This document shows positions 1-10,650 of a DNA stretch of 64,000 nt, piece after piece. The notes beneath the pieces are model-generated. The model was not told the origin of the DNA. It worked only from the letters and a program-made list of their open reading frames with translations, and did no database searches. The DNA is from Papaver somniferum (taxonomy: Eukaryota > Streptophyta > Magnoliopsida > Ranunculales > Papaveraceae). A program made the position numbers and the translations under genes. Positions within the stretch are counted from its first letter, which is position 1. Each line of letters starts with the position of its first letter. The stretch lies in the NCBI RefSeq assembly GCF_003573695.1, contig NC_039363.1:161774747-161838746 (forward strand), read 5' to 3'.

Positions 1-47
1 TTTTACTATCTTTATATTTACTATTACAAATGTACCATTTTTTTTGT

Positions 48-102
48 GGATCAACAATGGAAGTTGATCCATGTGAATGGGATCAACAACCAATGTTGAT
101 CC
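48..102. repeat. Two GGATCAACA palindromes
   Basis: Copies lie at 48-70 and 80-102. Each has 9-bp arms, GGATCAACA and TGTTGATCC (one mismatch in the first copy), around a 5-bp spacer. They lie upstream of the Ulp1-like reading frame. Confidence 0.85.
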
Positions 103-174
103 AGTTTTACTGTCTACAATATTTTGATTTGTGTTGATCATGCTTCGCAGTTTCATTAAGACTTTGTTGATCCA

Positions 175-2906
175 GTGTCTGCTGAGGAGAACTATTTAAT
201 TGACATATCGGCACCTGCAAGAGAACTGGAACAAGATAGGCAAAAGATAAAGGAACTAGATGAAGAAAACATCCTTCTTGATTGTGACAGGCATGAGATT
301 CATTACATGGACAAGGCTCAAATCAAAATGTTTGTACACAACACGATATTCTTGAGAGAGCTGTATGAGAGGAACAAGGAAAAACTACAGCTGTAAGCTG
401 GAGAACCGGAGCGACTTGCTGATATTGACAAGAACATAAAGGAATGGAAGGAAGAAGAAAGGATTTTTCAGGAATCACTGAATGAAAATAAACCAGTGTA
501 TACAGGGAAAGAATTTGAAGGTTTGGAATTCGAAGATTTGTTCACACAACAACAAAAAGGCGAATCATCTGGAAAAGGTAATCAAGATGAAATGAACTCT
601 GCGGCGAATGATCAACCAACAGATGGAAATAGAACTAGAGTAGACATGGAAGTGGATGATTCTGCGGCTGTGAACAATGAAGACACTCAAGAAATGAACG
701 ATTCGTTGGGAACTGAAGATGGAACTCAAAGTACATTGGGAACTCAAGATAGTTTTGGAACTCAAGATAAGTTTTTTCAGAAGGGTTTTTTGAGTGGAAT
801 GACGTATTCGGAAAAACAAACAAGTAGCAAAAATAAGGAGAGTTGGAAGAAAGGATTTCATGCAGGAAGAGAAGTAAATAAAGCTGATGACTTAGAGCTC
901 AATACTGTGGTCGAAAACGTTACAGAGCTTTATTCGGTGGTGGAAAACATTCCAATATCTGCTGGAATAGTAGAAGAGAAAGGTGACATACAAATGGAAG
1001 AGAAGAGTCCGTCTGTTGAGAAGAAGAATGATGACATACCAGCGGATCTGATTGTGTTTGACACTCCTCCTCTTTCAATAATAAAACCTGATGAAATTTC
1101 TGCTAATGTGCAAACATCTCCCTCACAACCGAGTTTCGGTGCAATAATGGATGAGATAGATCGTGAGGCAACACAACAAGCAGAAGAGGTTGAAGAGCAA
1201 AGTGAAGAGGATGACAATACACAAGGAGCTGCAATACGCGCAGGATTGAAGAAATTGTTTAATTTGGATGCAGTTGAGGAGAAAACTGAAGAGAAAACCG
1301 AATCAGAGGAACAATCCGATGGTACAAAAGCATCAGAAAAACCGCATGTCAGTTCTCTTGTGAAACGGGTGAAGAAGGGAGAAAGGTCGAAGAGAAAGCC
1401 GTATAAACTTCAAAGTCGAACACCTCCTGCTAAGCGTAGAAGGGGACAAAGGAAAGGTGGAAAAGGAAAAAAAAAACAGAAGCAAATTGAAACAATTGAC
1501 CTCGACACTCTCGACAGTCAAATTGACAACACACCAGCGGAACCCATAAAACTGATGAAGCCAAAAAAACTAAAGTTGTGGAAAAAATTCACTGACAGCG
1601 AAAGAGAAGTCATCGAGCCATTCTTTGAGAATGCAACTGAATGGTATGTAATAACATATTCGAAGTCAAACACCTCAGTTCACATAGTTATTTTTTGGGT
1701 TATGCTAGCTCTTTTTAATAACATATTCATTTGTTGTTTATTTTGCAGCGAGAAAGCTTATAGTTTTTATTTCTGCAATCAAGATTTTGAAGTAGTCATC
1801 GATGGGAAGTTCATACAGTGTCTACTGAATAATCAAAACATTCATGTTGAGATTGTTGATTACTAAATCAACTTGCTGAAATCAAAGATGGATTCGCAGG
1901 ATAAACCAGATTACAAGAACCACGTCATTCTCTCAACAAATGATTATGTAAGTAACTGAAAAATCTTGGTTTGTTTTGTATGTCAACAAAAATTGTTGAT
2001 CCAAATAAGTTGGATCAACAACCATTGTTGATCCAGATAGGTTGGATCAACAACTATTGTTGATCCACATAAGTTAGTCTGATTATGAATGAATGTTACA
2101 GGTATGTATAGCTTGAGGAGTTTAATTGCAAATACGATATGTTGTTCATTTTATGTTGTTCTCTGGTTACGATATCACAGTTGCATTTTTTTTATTGACA
2201 AATGTAGCTTTTGTTTATAATGTAGATGATCCATAACATGCAAAACTAATATATTTGTTTAAAAATATTGATACAGCCGATATTGGGGATCGCATTAGCC
2301 ACTAAAAATATGGCAAAGGTAGAGAGATGTGGGGTTCCAGAAAAGGTGAGGACCAGTTACACATGGAATGTTGAAGACACATAACTTATCATACCAATGT
2401 GCTTGACTGACAAGGACGGTGTTGGATAGCATTGGGTGGTGCTGGCGTTGGTAAAAGGAAAATGGATAGTATACAACTCTGCAAGGCGAAACACAAATTA
2501 CAAATGGCAATATATGGTGATGATAGTACCACTGACTCAATGGCTGAATGAAATGGGCCACAGAGATCCGGAGACAGGTGGTAATATCGAGACAAGCTTC
2601 TCACATTGTACTGTACCAACACAAGACTGATGCGACTGTGCATTGCACACTTGCATGTACATGAAGAATTTGGTGAAGCGTGGAAACTGTGAACACCTAT
2701 CTGAAATCGCTAACTTAGATGAGAAGTTGAACAAGAAGCGAGTGAAGATTGCAGTAAGAATCTTGTCAGAATTGGGTTCATGGAAGAAACCGGAACAACT
2801 TCCTGATTCAACTACTGACTCTATTCAACAAAAAATCCAATTGCAAGACTCAGTTGAACCAGTAGTTGATCCAGTAGATGAAGCATTAGCTGAACCATTA
2901 GAGTGA
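175..2906 (+). pseudogene. Ulp1/C48 SUMO-protease-like protein, degenerate, multi-exon
   Basis: A frame runs from 175 to 1866 with one stop at 394: an acidic, charged, low-complexity N-terminal part, then a Lys/Arg-rich stretch near residues 390-440 of the frame. A clean GT...TTTTGCAG intron is visible at 1644-1748. After it, the start of the protease domain ends at a stop at 1864 where a Tyr would be expected. The next exon is followed by GTAAGT at 1949. The C-terminal exon (2388-2906) holds the catalytic His-Trp at 2430, a VYNS segment where family members carry Asp, and the Gln/Cys region with Cys at 2637 (DCALHTC). It has stops at 2427 and 2628. Catalytic His, Gln and Cys are therefore recognisable, Asp appears replaced by Asn, and at least four nonsense codons make it a pseudogene. 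In intact relatives the domain cleaves SUMO-like conjugates. Its role in transposons is not established. The true 5' end is uncertain. Confidence 0.72.
1993..2066. repeat. GGATCAACA palindromes in an Ulp1-gene intron
   Basis: Complete 23-bp copies lie at 2012-2034 and 2044-2066, with a half copy (TTGTTGATCC) at about 1993. They sit between the GTAAGT donor at 1949 and a likely acceptor ending near 2101. Confidence 0.85.
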
Positions 2907-3693
2907 GCTTGATGTCATAGTCTGTTCATGGTCTGTAAACAAAATCTAACTGTAGTTTTAAAAATACTTATCTTAGTAAGTAAATATTATTGTATGTCTG
3001 ATTGAATTATTATGAACCATTATGAATGAATTATTTGTTACAGGTATTTGTTTTGTCTGATCATTTATGGATGTATTTGTTGTCTGATTATGGATGAATG
3101 TTACATGTATGTATAGCTTGAGGAGTTTATTAGCAAATACAGATGGAGCCATGCAATTTTTTTGTTTGTTCTGTGTGTCAACAACCACTGTTGATCCAGT
3201 TATGTTGGATCAACAACCACTGTTGATCCAGTTATGTTGGTCTGATTATGAATGAATATTACAGGTATGCAAATCTTGAGGAGTTTTACTAGAAAATACA
3301 GTTATGTTGGTCTGATTATGAATGAATGTTACAGGTATGCAAAGCTTTAGGAGTTTTACTAGAAAATACAGATAAAAGCATGCAATTTTTTTGTTTGTTT
3401 TGTGTCAACAACCATTGTTGATCCAAATAAGTTGGATAAACAACCATTGTTGATCCAAATAGGTTGGAACCCAAGAACAATTTTTCCACACAATAGTGTC
3501 AACAACCTGTAAAATCAATAAACCTGGAACCTTCCAACTAACATATACTTGAGAAACAAAACAATAAAATTCATAACAACAGATAAGAATGTATGTCATT
3601 AAAACAAGTAACAAGTGCAAACCAAAAAAGAAAAAGAAACACCAAACTGGTAAGAAACCTAAAACAAGTTTGTTCATAAACACCACAAGAACT
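2907..3693. repeat. Gap between convergent genes: partially duplicated ~150-bp units with palindromes
   Basis: No gene is seen. A unit that begins GTCTGATTATGAATGAAT, continues with TTACAGGTATG and a short AGGAGTTTTA segment, and ends in GGATCAACA palindromes recurs at about 3090, 3240 and 3305. It also resembles 2081-2125 at the acceptor of the Ulp1 intron. Palindromes lie at 3176-3197 (left arm TGTCAACA), 3207-3229, 3403-3424 and 3434-3456. The duplication appears to have copied an intron end repeatedly past the gene. Confidence 0.7.
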
Positions 3694-6225
3694 TCAGAAT
3701 AACATCCTCTTCAAGAAGTTGATAATCCTGGAATGAGACTCCTTGCGAAACGTTGGTGCACGAGGAGCCAAAGGAGCTCTGCGACATGTTCGACGGTTGT
3801 GAAAGGTCAGCATCCCACACTGGCCACACTTCCTCTTCTTCCGCACCTTTTCACGAGAACCCCTGTACCTAACACCTTTAGGTCTTCCAGCTTGTTCTCG
3901 ACCACCGGTGGGAGGCAAAAATATACCCATTTTCATTAGTTCCAGGTGTCTTCTCAGAGTCAGGAATAGGATAAATGGGTCGAGAGTACAACCTTCTATA
4001 GTAATCAGAAGTATAGTAAGGGATGATGTAGTTGTACGGTTCATCATTTCCAATCTGCAACATTGCTTTCATTGCATGAGTGCAAGGAAAGCTATGTTTT
4101 TGCCACCATTTGCAGGTGAAAGTTCTAGAATCCAAGTCGACAGTATGCTTCCCAGTTGGAGAAATGATCTCAAATACCTTCTCACTTGCTCTCCGAAACT
4201 TGTATGCACGACAGTTGTTTATCCTCTTGTTAAACCTTGATTGCATACGAGGAGTGAGCCTTGTAGTCCACTTGTTAGACTCCACTAACCTCTTGTAATT
4301 CTGCTCCATTACCTTAGCACGAATAACATCAACAAGCTCAAGTGCTGGAAGCGGCTTATCATGCTTACTGACGTTGTTAAAACTCTCAGCAATATTAGTT
4401 GTGTTCTCACCCCACCTTTCTCCTAGAAATGCATGAGCAACCCAATTCTCGAATGGAATCTTCATCATCCAAGCAACCACTGAATCCAACTTTAGGTTGC
4501 TCATACTCTTCGCAGCAGCATAAAAATTTTCCTTTGTTAATGCAGTGTAGCACTCTTCGAATAACTTGACTGCAGTTTGTCTACTCCTGCCCTTTGGAAC
4601 AGGAATATTTCCTTTCATATGGTACAAACAGAACAAATGGAAAGCATTTGGGAAGACTTCAGGCACATGCTTCAAAAGGCTGATTCCACGATCTGATATG
4701 ATGGTCAGTGGACGATCTTCAAGAATAATACCCTTCAAATTGGTTAAGAACCATTGCCAACTATCACAATTTTCACTTTCGACAATTCCAAATGCAACTG
4801 GATAGATCTCTACAAAAACCAAAAAACAAAGATAAGTCACCAGAAACAAAAATAAGTGACCAGTAACTAGTGTCAACAAACAAAGTTCCATTTCAGTTGG
4901 ATCAACAGTGGAAGTTGATCCATTTTAGTTGGATCAACAATCACAGTTGATCCAATAAAATCTGCGTAAGCAATCAAAATTTTGGATCAACAGTCAGAGT
5001 TGATCCAATAAGAGGTAGTTAAAAGCAAGTATTTCAATGCAGACAAAAAAAAACAGTCTAAACTAACCTAAGCTACATATAGAATGTGAGAAACCTAGCT
5101 AAATTTATCAAGAAAATGAATGCATAACAATGGATCAACAGTAACAAGTTTAAACATTCATGGATACAAAATGAAAAAAAGTAAAAGGTTAAAAATCACA
5201 CGTTAGTTACCAGTTTTTCCGCAAGCAACCATAAGACCACCTTTGAACTTCCCAGTGAGAAAGGTACAATCGATAAATAACATCGAACGTCAGTAATTGT
5301 TGAAACCAGTTATAGAAGCTTCAAAGGCCACGAAAAACCTTTTGAACGGACGCGTCACACTATCATACTCAAAATTCACGACGCTTCCAGGATTGTAATG
5401 TTCAATGGCATCTTTATACCAAACAAAGTCTGAATAAGACTTGATGTCATCACCCCAAAGAAATTGCTTTGTGAATTGTAAACCGTGGTATGCCTGATTA
5501 TACATGAGATCAACTCCATATTCCATTCGGAGTAAATCTATAACGTCAGAGGCAGTCTTCTTCTTCTTAGATGCTCATAAATCATCTACCAAAATATCCT
5601 TCATAAACGATTTTCTCATCCTAACTTTTGATGGGTCTGAATTAGCTAAACTACATGAATGCTCTCCAATGTATCTCTTGCACTGAAATACACCTTTTGT
5701 ATTGGCGAGGAGAGAGGCGTGAAACCTCAAGGGACAATTTTCCTTCTTTTTGAACTTGCACTCCACAATGTATCGCACAAGGTCACTCTTCTTCAATTTG
5801 TATTTGCGACCACTATTTATTTCATACTTTGTAACACAATCCTTAACTTCTTTAATACCACCTTCAAACAACTGCCCTGCTCCAGTTAAGATGTTGACCC
5901 AAGCATCAGACTTCTTCGGGACCTTTTTGATCAAACACGCATCATCAGTGACGTCTTCCAATACAGCCAGCTCATCGCTTGAAATATAACTCGATGATGA
6001 CGAAGAAGCAGGAGCAGGAGCAGAAGAAGATGATGAATAAATAGAATCAACACAGGTGCTTAACTGGATTTCAAACTTCACCAAGTCAATCCCTTGTGAG
6101 ATGCAGTAGTGAATGAAAAACCTCAAATCCAAATCATGATTGATGACATTTGAGATCCCTTCTACAATGTAACCAAAAAGTATGAGTTCTTCAAGAACAT
6201 AAGGCCTGATTGCAAAATTTGTATT
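3694..6225 (-). pseudogene. MuDR-family (MULE) transposase, degenerate
   Basis: Read on the minus strand. The frame from about 6225 to 5212 carries an N-terminal region, a Ser/Ala-rich linker, and the plant MuDR DNA-binding domain (F-GG, then a Cys...Cys-Pro...His-x-Cys pattern at about 5880-5650). The segment FIDCTF at about 5275 supplies the first catalytic Asp. A GT-AG intron is visible at 5210-4810; it contains three palindromes. The second exon (4809-3880) has IISDRG (second Asp) and WGEN (catalytic Glu region). Its SWIM-type zinc finger has Phe at the first Cys position, followed by Cys and Cys-x-His. A frameshift near 3920 leads to the C-terminal CCHC-like knuckle (CGQCG...HNRRTC). In-frame stops lie at 5575-5577 and near 5289. 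Domain order matches full-length MULE transposases. The stops, the frameshift and the lost zinc ligand indicate an inactive copy. The start is not certain. Confidence 0.85.
4899..5006. repeat. Three GGATCAACA palindromes in the transposase intron
   Basis: Copies lie at 4899-4921, 4931-4953 and 4984-5006, all within the intron at 4810-5210. Spacers differ between copies (GTGGA, ATCAC, GTCAG), whereas the arms are nearly constant. Confidence 0.85.
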
Positions 6226-7560
6226 TACTTATCATCTCCTTGACAGTAATTGATCCTGAATTAGGATGCGAGATGGTCTGATTGCAAAATTTGAACTCTA
6301 TAACAACCATCTTTGGCCTGCAATAAATAATAAACAGATAGTGGTATTCAGAAACTATGGATCAACAATCACATTTGATCCAATAAATATGGATCAACAA
6401 TCACAGCTTTGGATCAACAATCATATTTGATCCAATAAATATGAACCAACAATCACAGTTTTGGATCAACAATCACAGTTTATCCAATAAAATATGTGTA
6501 ATCAATCACAGTTGATCCAATAAATATGTATAAACAATCACAATTGATCCAATAAGAGGTAGTTAAAAGCATGAATTTCAATGCAAACCAAAAATAAAGC
6601 AGTCTAAACTAACCTAAGCTACGTCGCACCTTAAATTCAATGTAGAATGTGATAAACATAAAATATAAGCTACATTATCAACAAAGTGAATGCATAATGA
6701 TTACCTGGAATCTACTAAAGGAAAAAAAAACACAAAATACAAACATTTTGTATTCAGAAATTTAGATCAACAACAACAGTTGATCCAAAATAAACTAAAA
6801 ATCATCTTATTTTTTGTTTCAACAGTCTAGGTTGATCCAAAATAATATCAACATCTCATCAAAAACATAATCATAATCTAAATTTCATCACAAACAATAT
6901 TCTTCAAACATTTCAGCATAAACATAAAACGTAATTTGATGAGCAGATCTAAGATTCGTACTTGTTCAAGAGATGAATATCGATCTCGAGATCAAACTAT
7001 ATCAATATCACCCAATCAATCTAACAAAATAGTCACGAAAATCAATCTTCCGAATAAATCATGATCTCTGCAACATCAACAAAAAACTGAAATCAAAAGT
7101 AAGGAAATATAAATCTGTGAAACGTACATGCAATCATCAAAAAAAACTTTATTAATCTTCAAATAAACATCAACATTACCAATTTGTTTCAGGAAAACAA
7201 ATCTAGTGGTTTCTGTTGATTAATAATAATTGAAAACGGACTCAAAATCTCTGACTCTGTTGATTCAGATGAAGAATATGAACGAGAAGATGAAGAATTC
7301 CAATATCTGTTTCCCTCTCTCGTCAATTCACAGAAAAAAAATTCAAATTTTTTTCACGAACTCAGCTTTCTCATCTGCAGCTTTCTTCTCTCTCTCTTTC
7401 AGTTTTATTTCCGTTTAAAAACAGAAATTTGATTTGTATACGGAATATATAGTTGGGGTATATTTGGAAGTCCATAATTGGGTATTGGGCCCCTGATGGG
7501 CTTGTACAAGGAGAGGTACATATTTATTATGTGATAAGGACAATTGTATAACCCATCAAA
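6226..7560. repeat. Transposase upstream region with palindrome cluster
   Basis: No coding region is recognised. GGATCAACA-type palindromes, many with imperfect arms (right arm often TTTGATCC), lie at 6359-6381, 6411-6433 and 6463-6485, with diverged copies to about 6552. Two more lie at 6764-6786 and 6815-6838. From about 6850 to 7420 the sequence is AT-rich with CT-rich stretches, as expected for a promoter and 5' leader of a minus-strand transcript. 7440-7560 is candidate terminal sequence, but no inverted partner is visible in the window. Confidence 0.6.
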
Positions 7561-8134
7561 AATAGGGACAATAATTCAATTACCACTTGACTGAACTGAG
7601 GTACCCAGGCCCCGAGTATATGTAGTTGGTCTTGAAAGAGGATATGTGAAATGTCCCCCACTACAAACTCATGATCTGTGTGGTGTGGTTGGACAAGAAT
7701 GCTCCAATTTTTTATTTTTATTTTTATTTTCCTTTTATTTTTAATTTTATTTTATTTAACGCGCGGGTTACAACCCCATAGGGGTCACTATCCATCTAAA
7801 ATAGACCCAATAAAAAAATAAAAAAATAAACCCCATTTTATCTAAACTGTCTAAAATCTAAATCACCCTTCCGTCTATTTTCCTATACCATCTGTTTTCT
7901 TTTCTATTCGAGTAAACCGACACTTCTCTTCCCTCAAAAACCTTCTTTTCTTTTCTCCTCTTCCCACAGAAACCAGAAAAGATAACCCTAGATCTGAAAC
8001 CATGTTTGATTCCTTCTTCTTCTTACTCCACAAAACAGTTCTTTGAACTCATAACAAAGAAATCTAACCTTCCTCGAAAGAAAATTAGGTTTAAGTTTCA
8101 TTTTGATTTTGACCTAATTTATTGGTTTTAAGAA

Positions 8135-8212
8135 ATGGCGAAGAAGCAAGAGAAAAAACAAGATGAAAAGAAGAAGAAGGTGGTCAAACGATCTCCGAAA
8201 GGCAAATCATAA
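8135..8212 (+). CDS. Short Lys-rich ORF, possibly a first coding exon
   Basis: An ATG at 8135 opens a 25-codon frame that is about half Lys/Arg and ends with TAA at 8210. It follows a CT-rich leader-like stretch (7860-8000) and is followed by intron-like DNA that holds the GATGAAACC palindromes. I do not recognise the protein. It is short enough to be chance; the leader-like context is the only reason to list it. Confidence 0.25.
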   Translation: MAKKQEKKQDEKKKKVVKRSPKGKS

Positions 8213-8449
8213 CCCAATTTTGATTTTATTTAGTGGTTTCACCTAATTTATTGTTCTTCGGATGTTCTTTATTGATTTCATTTTTATGTTGTTTCACCTA
8301 AATTGGTTATGAATCTTAGGTTTCCGTAGAACATCGATTATGAATCTTAGGTTTAGTCACTGATTTTGCATAAATTAGGTTCCGTCATTGATTTCATACT
8401 TAGGTTTCTGTGGTTTCATAATCGATTTTTTTTCTTCAATGGTTTATTT

Positions 8450-9260
8450 GATGAAACCAAAATTGGTTTCCATCATTTTCATCAACATATGGCTTTATCA
8501 TTTTTGATGGACTGGTATTGCATATGAAGGCATTGATGCAGAATTTAATCTGCTCTTTTTGATGAAACCACTTTTGGTTTCATCATTTACCAATAGTTAA
8601 TTTGGTTCCACTATAACTGTTAGCAAGTTGATTAGTTCCACTATAATTGTTAGCAACTTTTAGTTAGGTATGTGCCTGCGTCAGTGTGCTTTTGAATATA
8701 TGGTCTATCTTTTTATTGGTCGAACGTCGTATATCCTTTGACACTTGAGACCCCTCGATTCATGGTACATCATAATCTGTTAGCAAGTTGATTAGCTTAC
8801 TTAGCTATGTGTGTGCGTCAGTGATTTAAATGATATTAATTGGATCAAAAATGACATGCTATGCGTATTAAACTTGCACATCTGGTCAAGGTCATGGTTT
8901 CTTGTTGCATATGAAGGCATTGATGCAGAATATAATCTGCTCTTTTTGATGAAACCATTTATGGTTTCATCATTTTGCACACCATAACTGATAATGGTTG
9001 CTAAGGTATATTCTGGTCTTTTTGATGAAACATTTTTTGGTTTCATCCCTTTTCATTTTTTCAAATTGGTTCCACCAGAATTGTATTTGGTGATGTTTAT
9101 TGTATCTGACATAACCATGAGTTTGTTTGATGTAACCATAGTTGGATACACCATTTCTACTTTGGTTTCACCATAACCATGTGTTTGTTTTATGTGTTCT
9201 TTACATAACTTGGGTGTGTTTATTTCTAGTTTTTCTGATGAAACCAAATATGGTTACATC
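8450..9260. repeat. GATGAAACC palindromes (five copies) and duplicated intron-like blocks
   Basis: Palindromes with arms GATGAAACC and GGTTTCATC around about 6 bp lie at 8450-8474, 8561-8584, 8948-8971, 9024-9047 and 9237-9260. Single arms (for example GGTTTCACCATAACC) lie between them. Two longer blocks are also duplicated: the segment with CATATGAAGGCATTGATGCA before the palindromes at 8521 and 8908, and GTTAGCAAGTTGATTAG at about 8618 and 8779. Confidence 0.82.
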
Positions 9261-9474
9261 ATTTTCAGTTATTGGTGAATCCAGATTTTATTTATTGTTT
9301 GTTTGATGGTTTACTTTTGGTTTCACAATAGGTAAAAAAAGATAAACAGAGCCGTAAAGGGGCTCATTGCATCATCTGTGCGCGGTAGCAGCTGAAATAA
9401 AGGCATTGATACAGAACAAATAACTGCATATGAAGGCTCTTGTATCATGTCCATTCTGGCGTTTCTTCGATCTC

Positions 9475-9735
9475 TTATATGATGGTGTATTGGAAGAAGA
9501 CGAGCTCATCCATTATGATGGTTTTAAGTTCACTTGAACAAAGAAAAGATGGTATGCTCCCACATTGTTTCAGAGTAGCAAGATCAAAGAAAATGACCAA
9601 AGTTTGCATGTAAGATACTCCTTGACAACGGAGAATAGTACTCGCATGTGGTGCCCCATTTAGTATACTGTCAACTAGCCTGCAATATTTTTGTAAACTT
9701 GTAATATCCTGCTGCAAAATTATGTTTTCTTTCAA
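9475..9735 (-). CDS. Unrecognised 86-codon frame, possible exon of a captured gene
   Basis: An open minus-strand frame of 86 codons with a balanced amino-acid composition. It lies downstream, in the same orientation, of the sacsin-like fragment. I do not recognise it as part of sacsin. It could be an exon of the same captured gene or chance. Confidence 0.2.
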   Translation of the reverse strand: MKENIILQQDITSLQKYCRLVDSILNGAPHASTILRCQGVSYMQTLVIFFDLATLKQCGSIPSFLCSSELKTIIMDELVFFQYTII

Positions 9736-9831
9736 AAGATTCCAAAAGATTCCAATGCTTATAATAGTTTAAAAAGGTTTAAATGGTGTATGAATGGTTT
9801 CAATTATGATTATCAACAATACTGTGTTGTG

Positions 9832-10131
9832 AAAGATGAATAAGAAAAGTGACAGTAAAACAATGGTGAAACCAAATAGGGTTCCATCAAAAAATATGAT
9901 GAAACCTATTTTGGTTGCACCAAATTATAAAGGCCTGCAAAAAAATCTGACAAACTTAATACAAAAAGTCTGAAAAGACTAAAAATATAGAACTTTCTCA
10001 TTTGTCTCTTCCTACATCATCTATTGTGTTGTCAAAGATGCAGAAGAAAAGTGACAGTAAAACAATGGTGAAACCAAAAAGGGTTCCATCAAAAATATGA
10101 TGAAACCTATTTTGGTTTCACCAAATTATAA
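9832..10131. repeat. ~100-bp direct repeat, each copy with two GATGAAACC-type palindromes
   Basis: The block at 9832-9930 is repeated with few differences at 10029-10131. Each copy has AAGTGACAGTAAAACAATGG, then a GGTGAAACC/GGTTCCATC palindrome (9865-9888; 10067-10090), then GATGAAACC/GGTTGCACC or GGTTTCACC (9898-9921; 10099-10122). Confidence 0.85.
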
Positions 10132-10650
10132 AACTAAAACTGAAAGTTACAAGAGGCAACCCTGCATAAGATAATGCTTCCAATAGCTCCTCTGCTTTGG
10201 AGAAAGAAAAATCAGGAAAAATTGCTTGCTTTGTGGAGATCCACTGGACACCTCTATCTTCTGTGTGTAAAACACGTAGAGCAATATAACACATGGACCA
10301 AATATCCCTCCTATTCATTCCAGTCTGAACGTACTTTTCCACCCCCTGTCATGTCATTTCCGAACCAAATATCCCTCCTATTCATTAACATGTATTGGAA
10401 GACCGATATTAATTTGCAGTGGCAAAAAAGCAAAAGGATCGACCATCAAAATTCCTTCTATACTGCGATAAGTCTTGTGAAATTTCAAGTGAACCATCCC
10501 GAATAGTGCTATCTTGTTTCCCGGTATTAGAGCTATCATTCAGCTCCTTTATGCCACTCAAATTCACAGTATGCAAGTAAGCTGCTACACAAGCCCACTG
10601 GGATAAAATCCACAATTTCTCTTTCACCATTTCCTCATCCCTATGTACAT
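10118..10650 (-). pseudogene. Sacsin-like gene fragment (captured or decayed)
   Basis: Read on minus from about 10650, the pieces match plant sacsin-like proteins. First comes a WACVAA segment, then FCF followed, after a one-base shift, by GLPIHVN, then NRRDIWFGNDM and GKVRSDWN. A separate segment then follows with QWISTKQAIFPDFSF and ELLEALSYAGLPLV. In the family the two parts lie far apart, so the middle is deleted; the join falls at a repeated NRRDIW coding stretch (near 10375 and 10305). A second small deletion lies between HVN and NRR. There are an extra T near 10420 and stops. Sacsin-like proteins are very large chaperone-related proteins with HSP90-like repeats. This remnant cannot encode one. 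The family assignment rests on recognised motifs, not on an alignment. Confidence 0.68.

Larger units (their letters stand above)
1..7560. mobile_element. Mutator-like DNA transposon (Ulp1-carrying type), left end outside window
   Basis: Two convergent degraded genes are seen: an Ulp1 (C48 cysteine protease)-like gene on + (to 2906) and a MuDR-type transposase on - (3694-6225). Plant Mutator-like elements that carry an Ulp1-type gene beside the transposase are an established group. Introns, the gap between the genes and the transposase upstream region share one palindromic repeat family (GGATCAACA arms), which ties the segment together as one element. The left terminus precedes the window. 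The right terminus is not resolved; I place it near 7560 because the repeats and the likely transposase promoter end before that point. I could not identify terminal inverted repeats or a 9-11-bp target duplication. Confidence 0.62.

Noticed and set aside
565..1521. Minus-strand frames across the Ulp1-like gene
   Set aside because: Shadows of the charged, Glu/Lys-rich plus-strand frame (Ser/Phe-rich translations).
7440..7620. Terminal inverted repeat of the Mutator-like element
   Set aside because: A plausible end, but the partner is outside the window and no target duplication can be checked. It is kept only as an approximate border.
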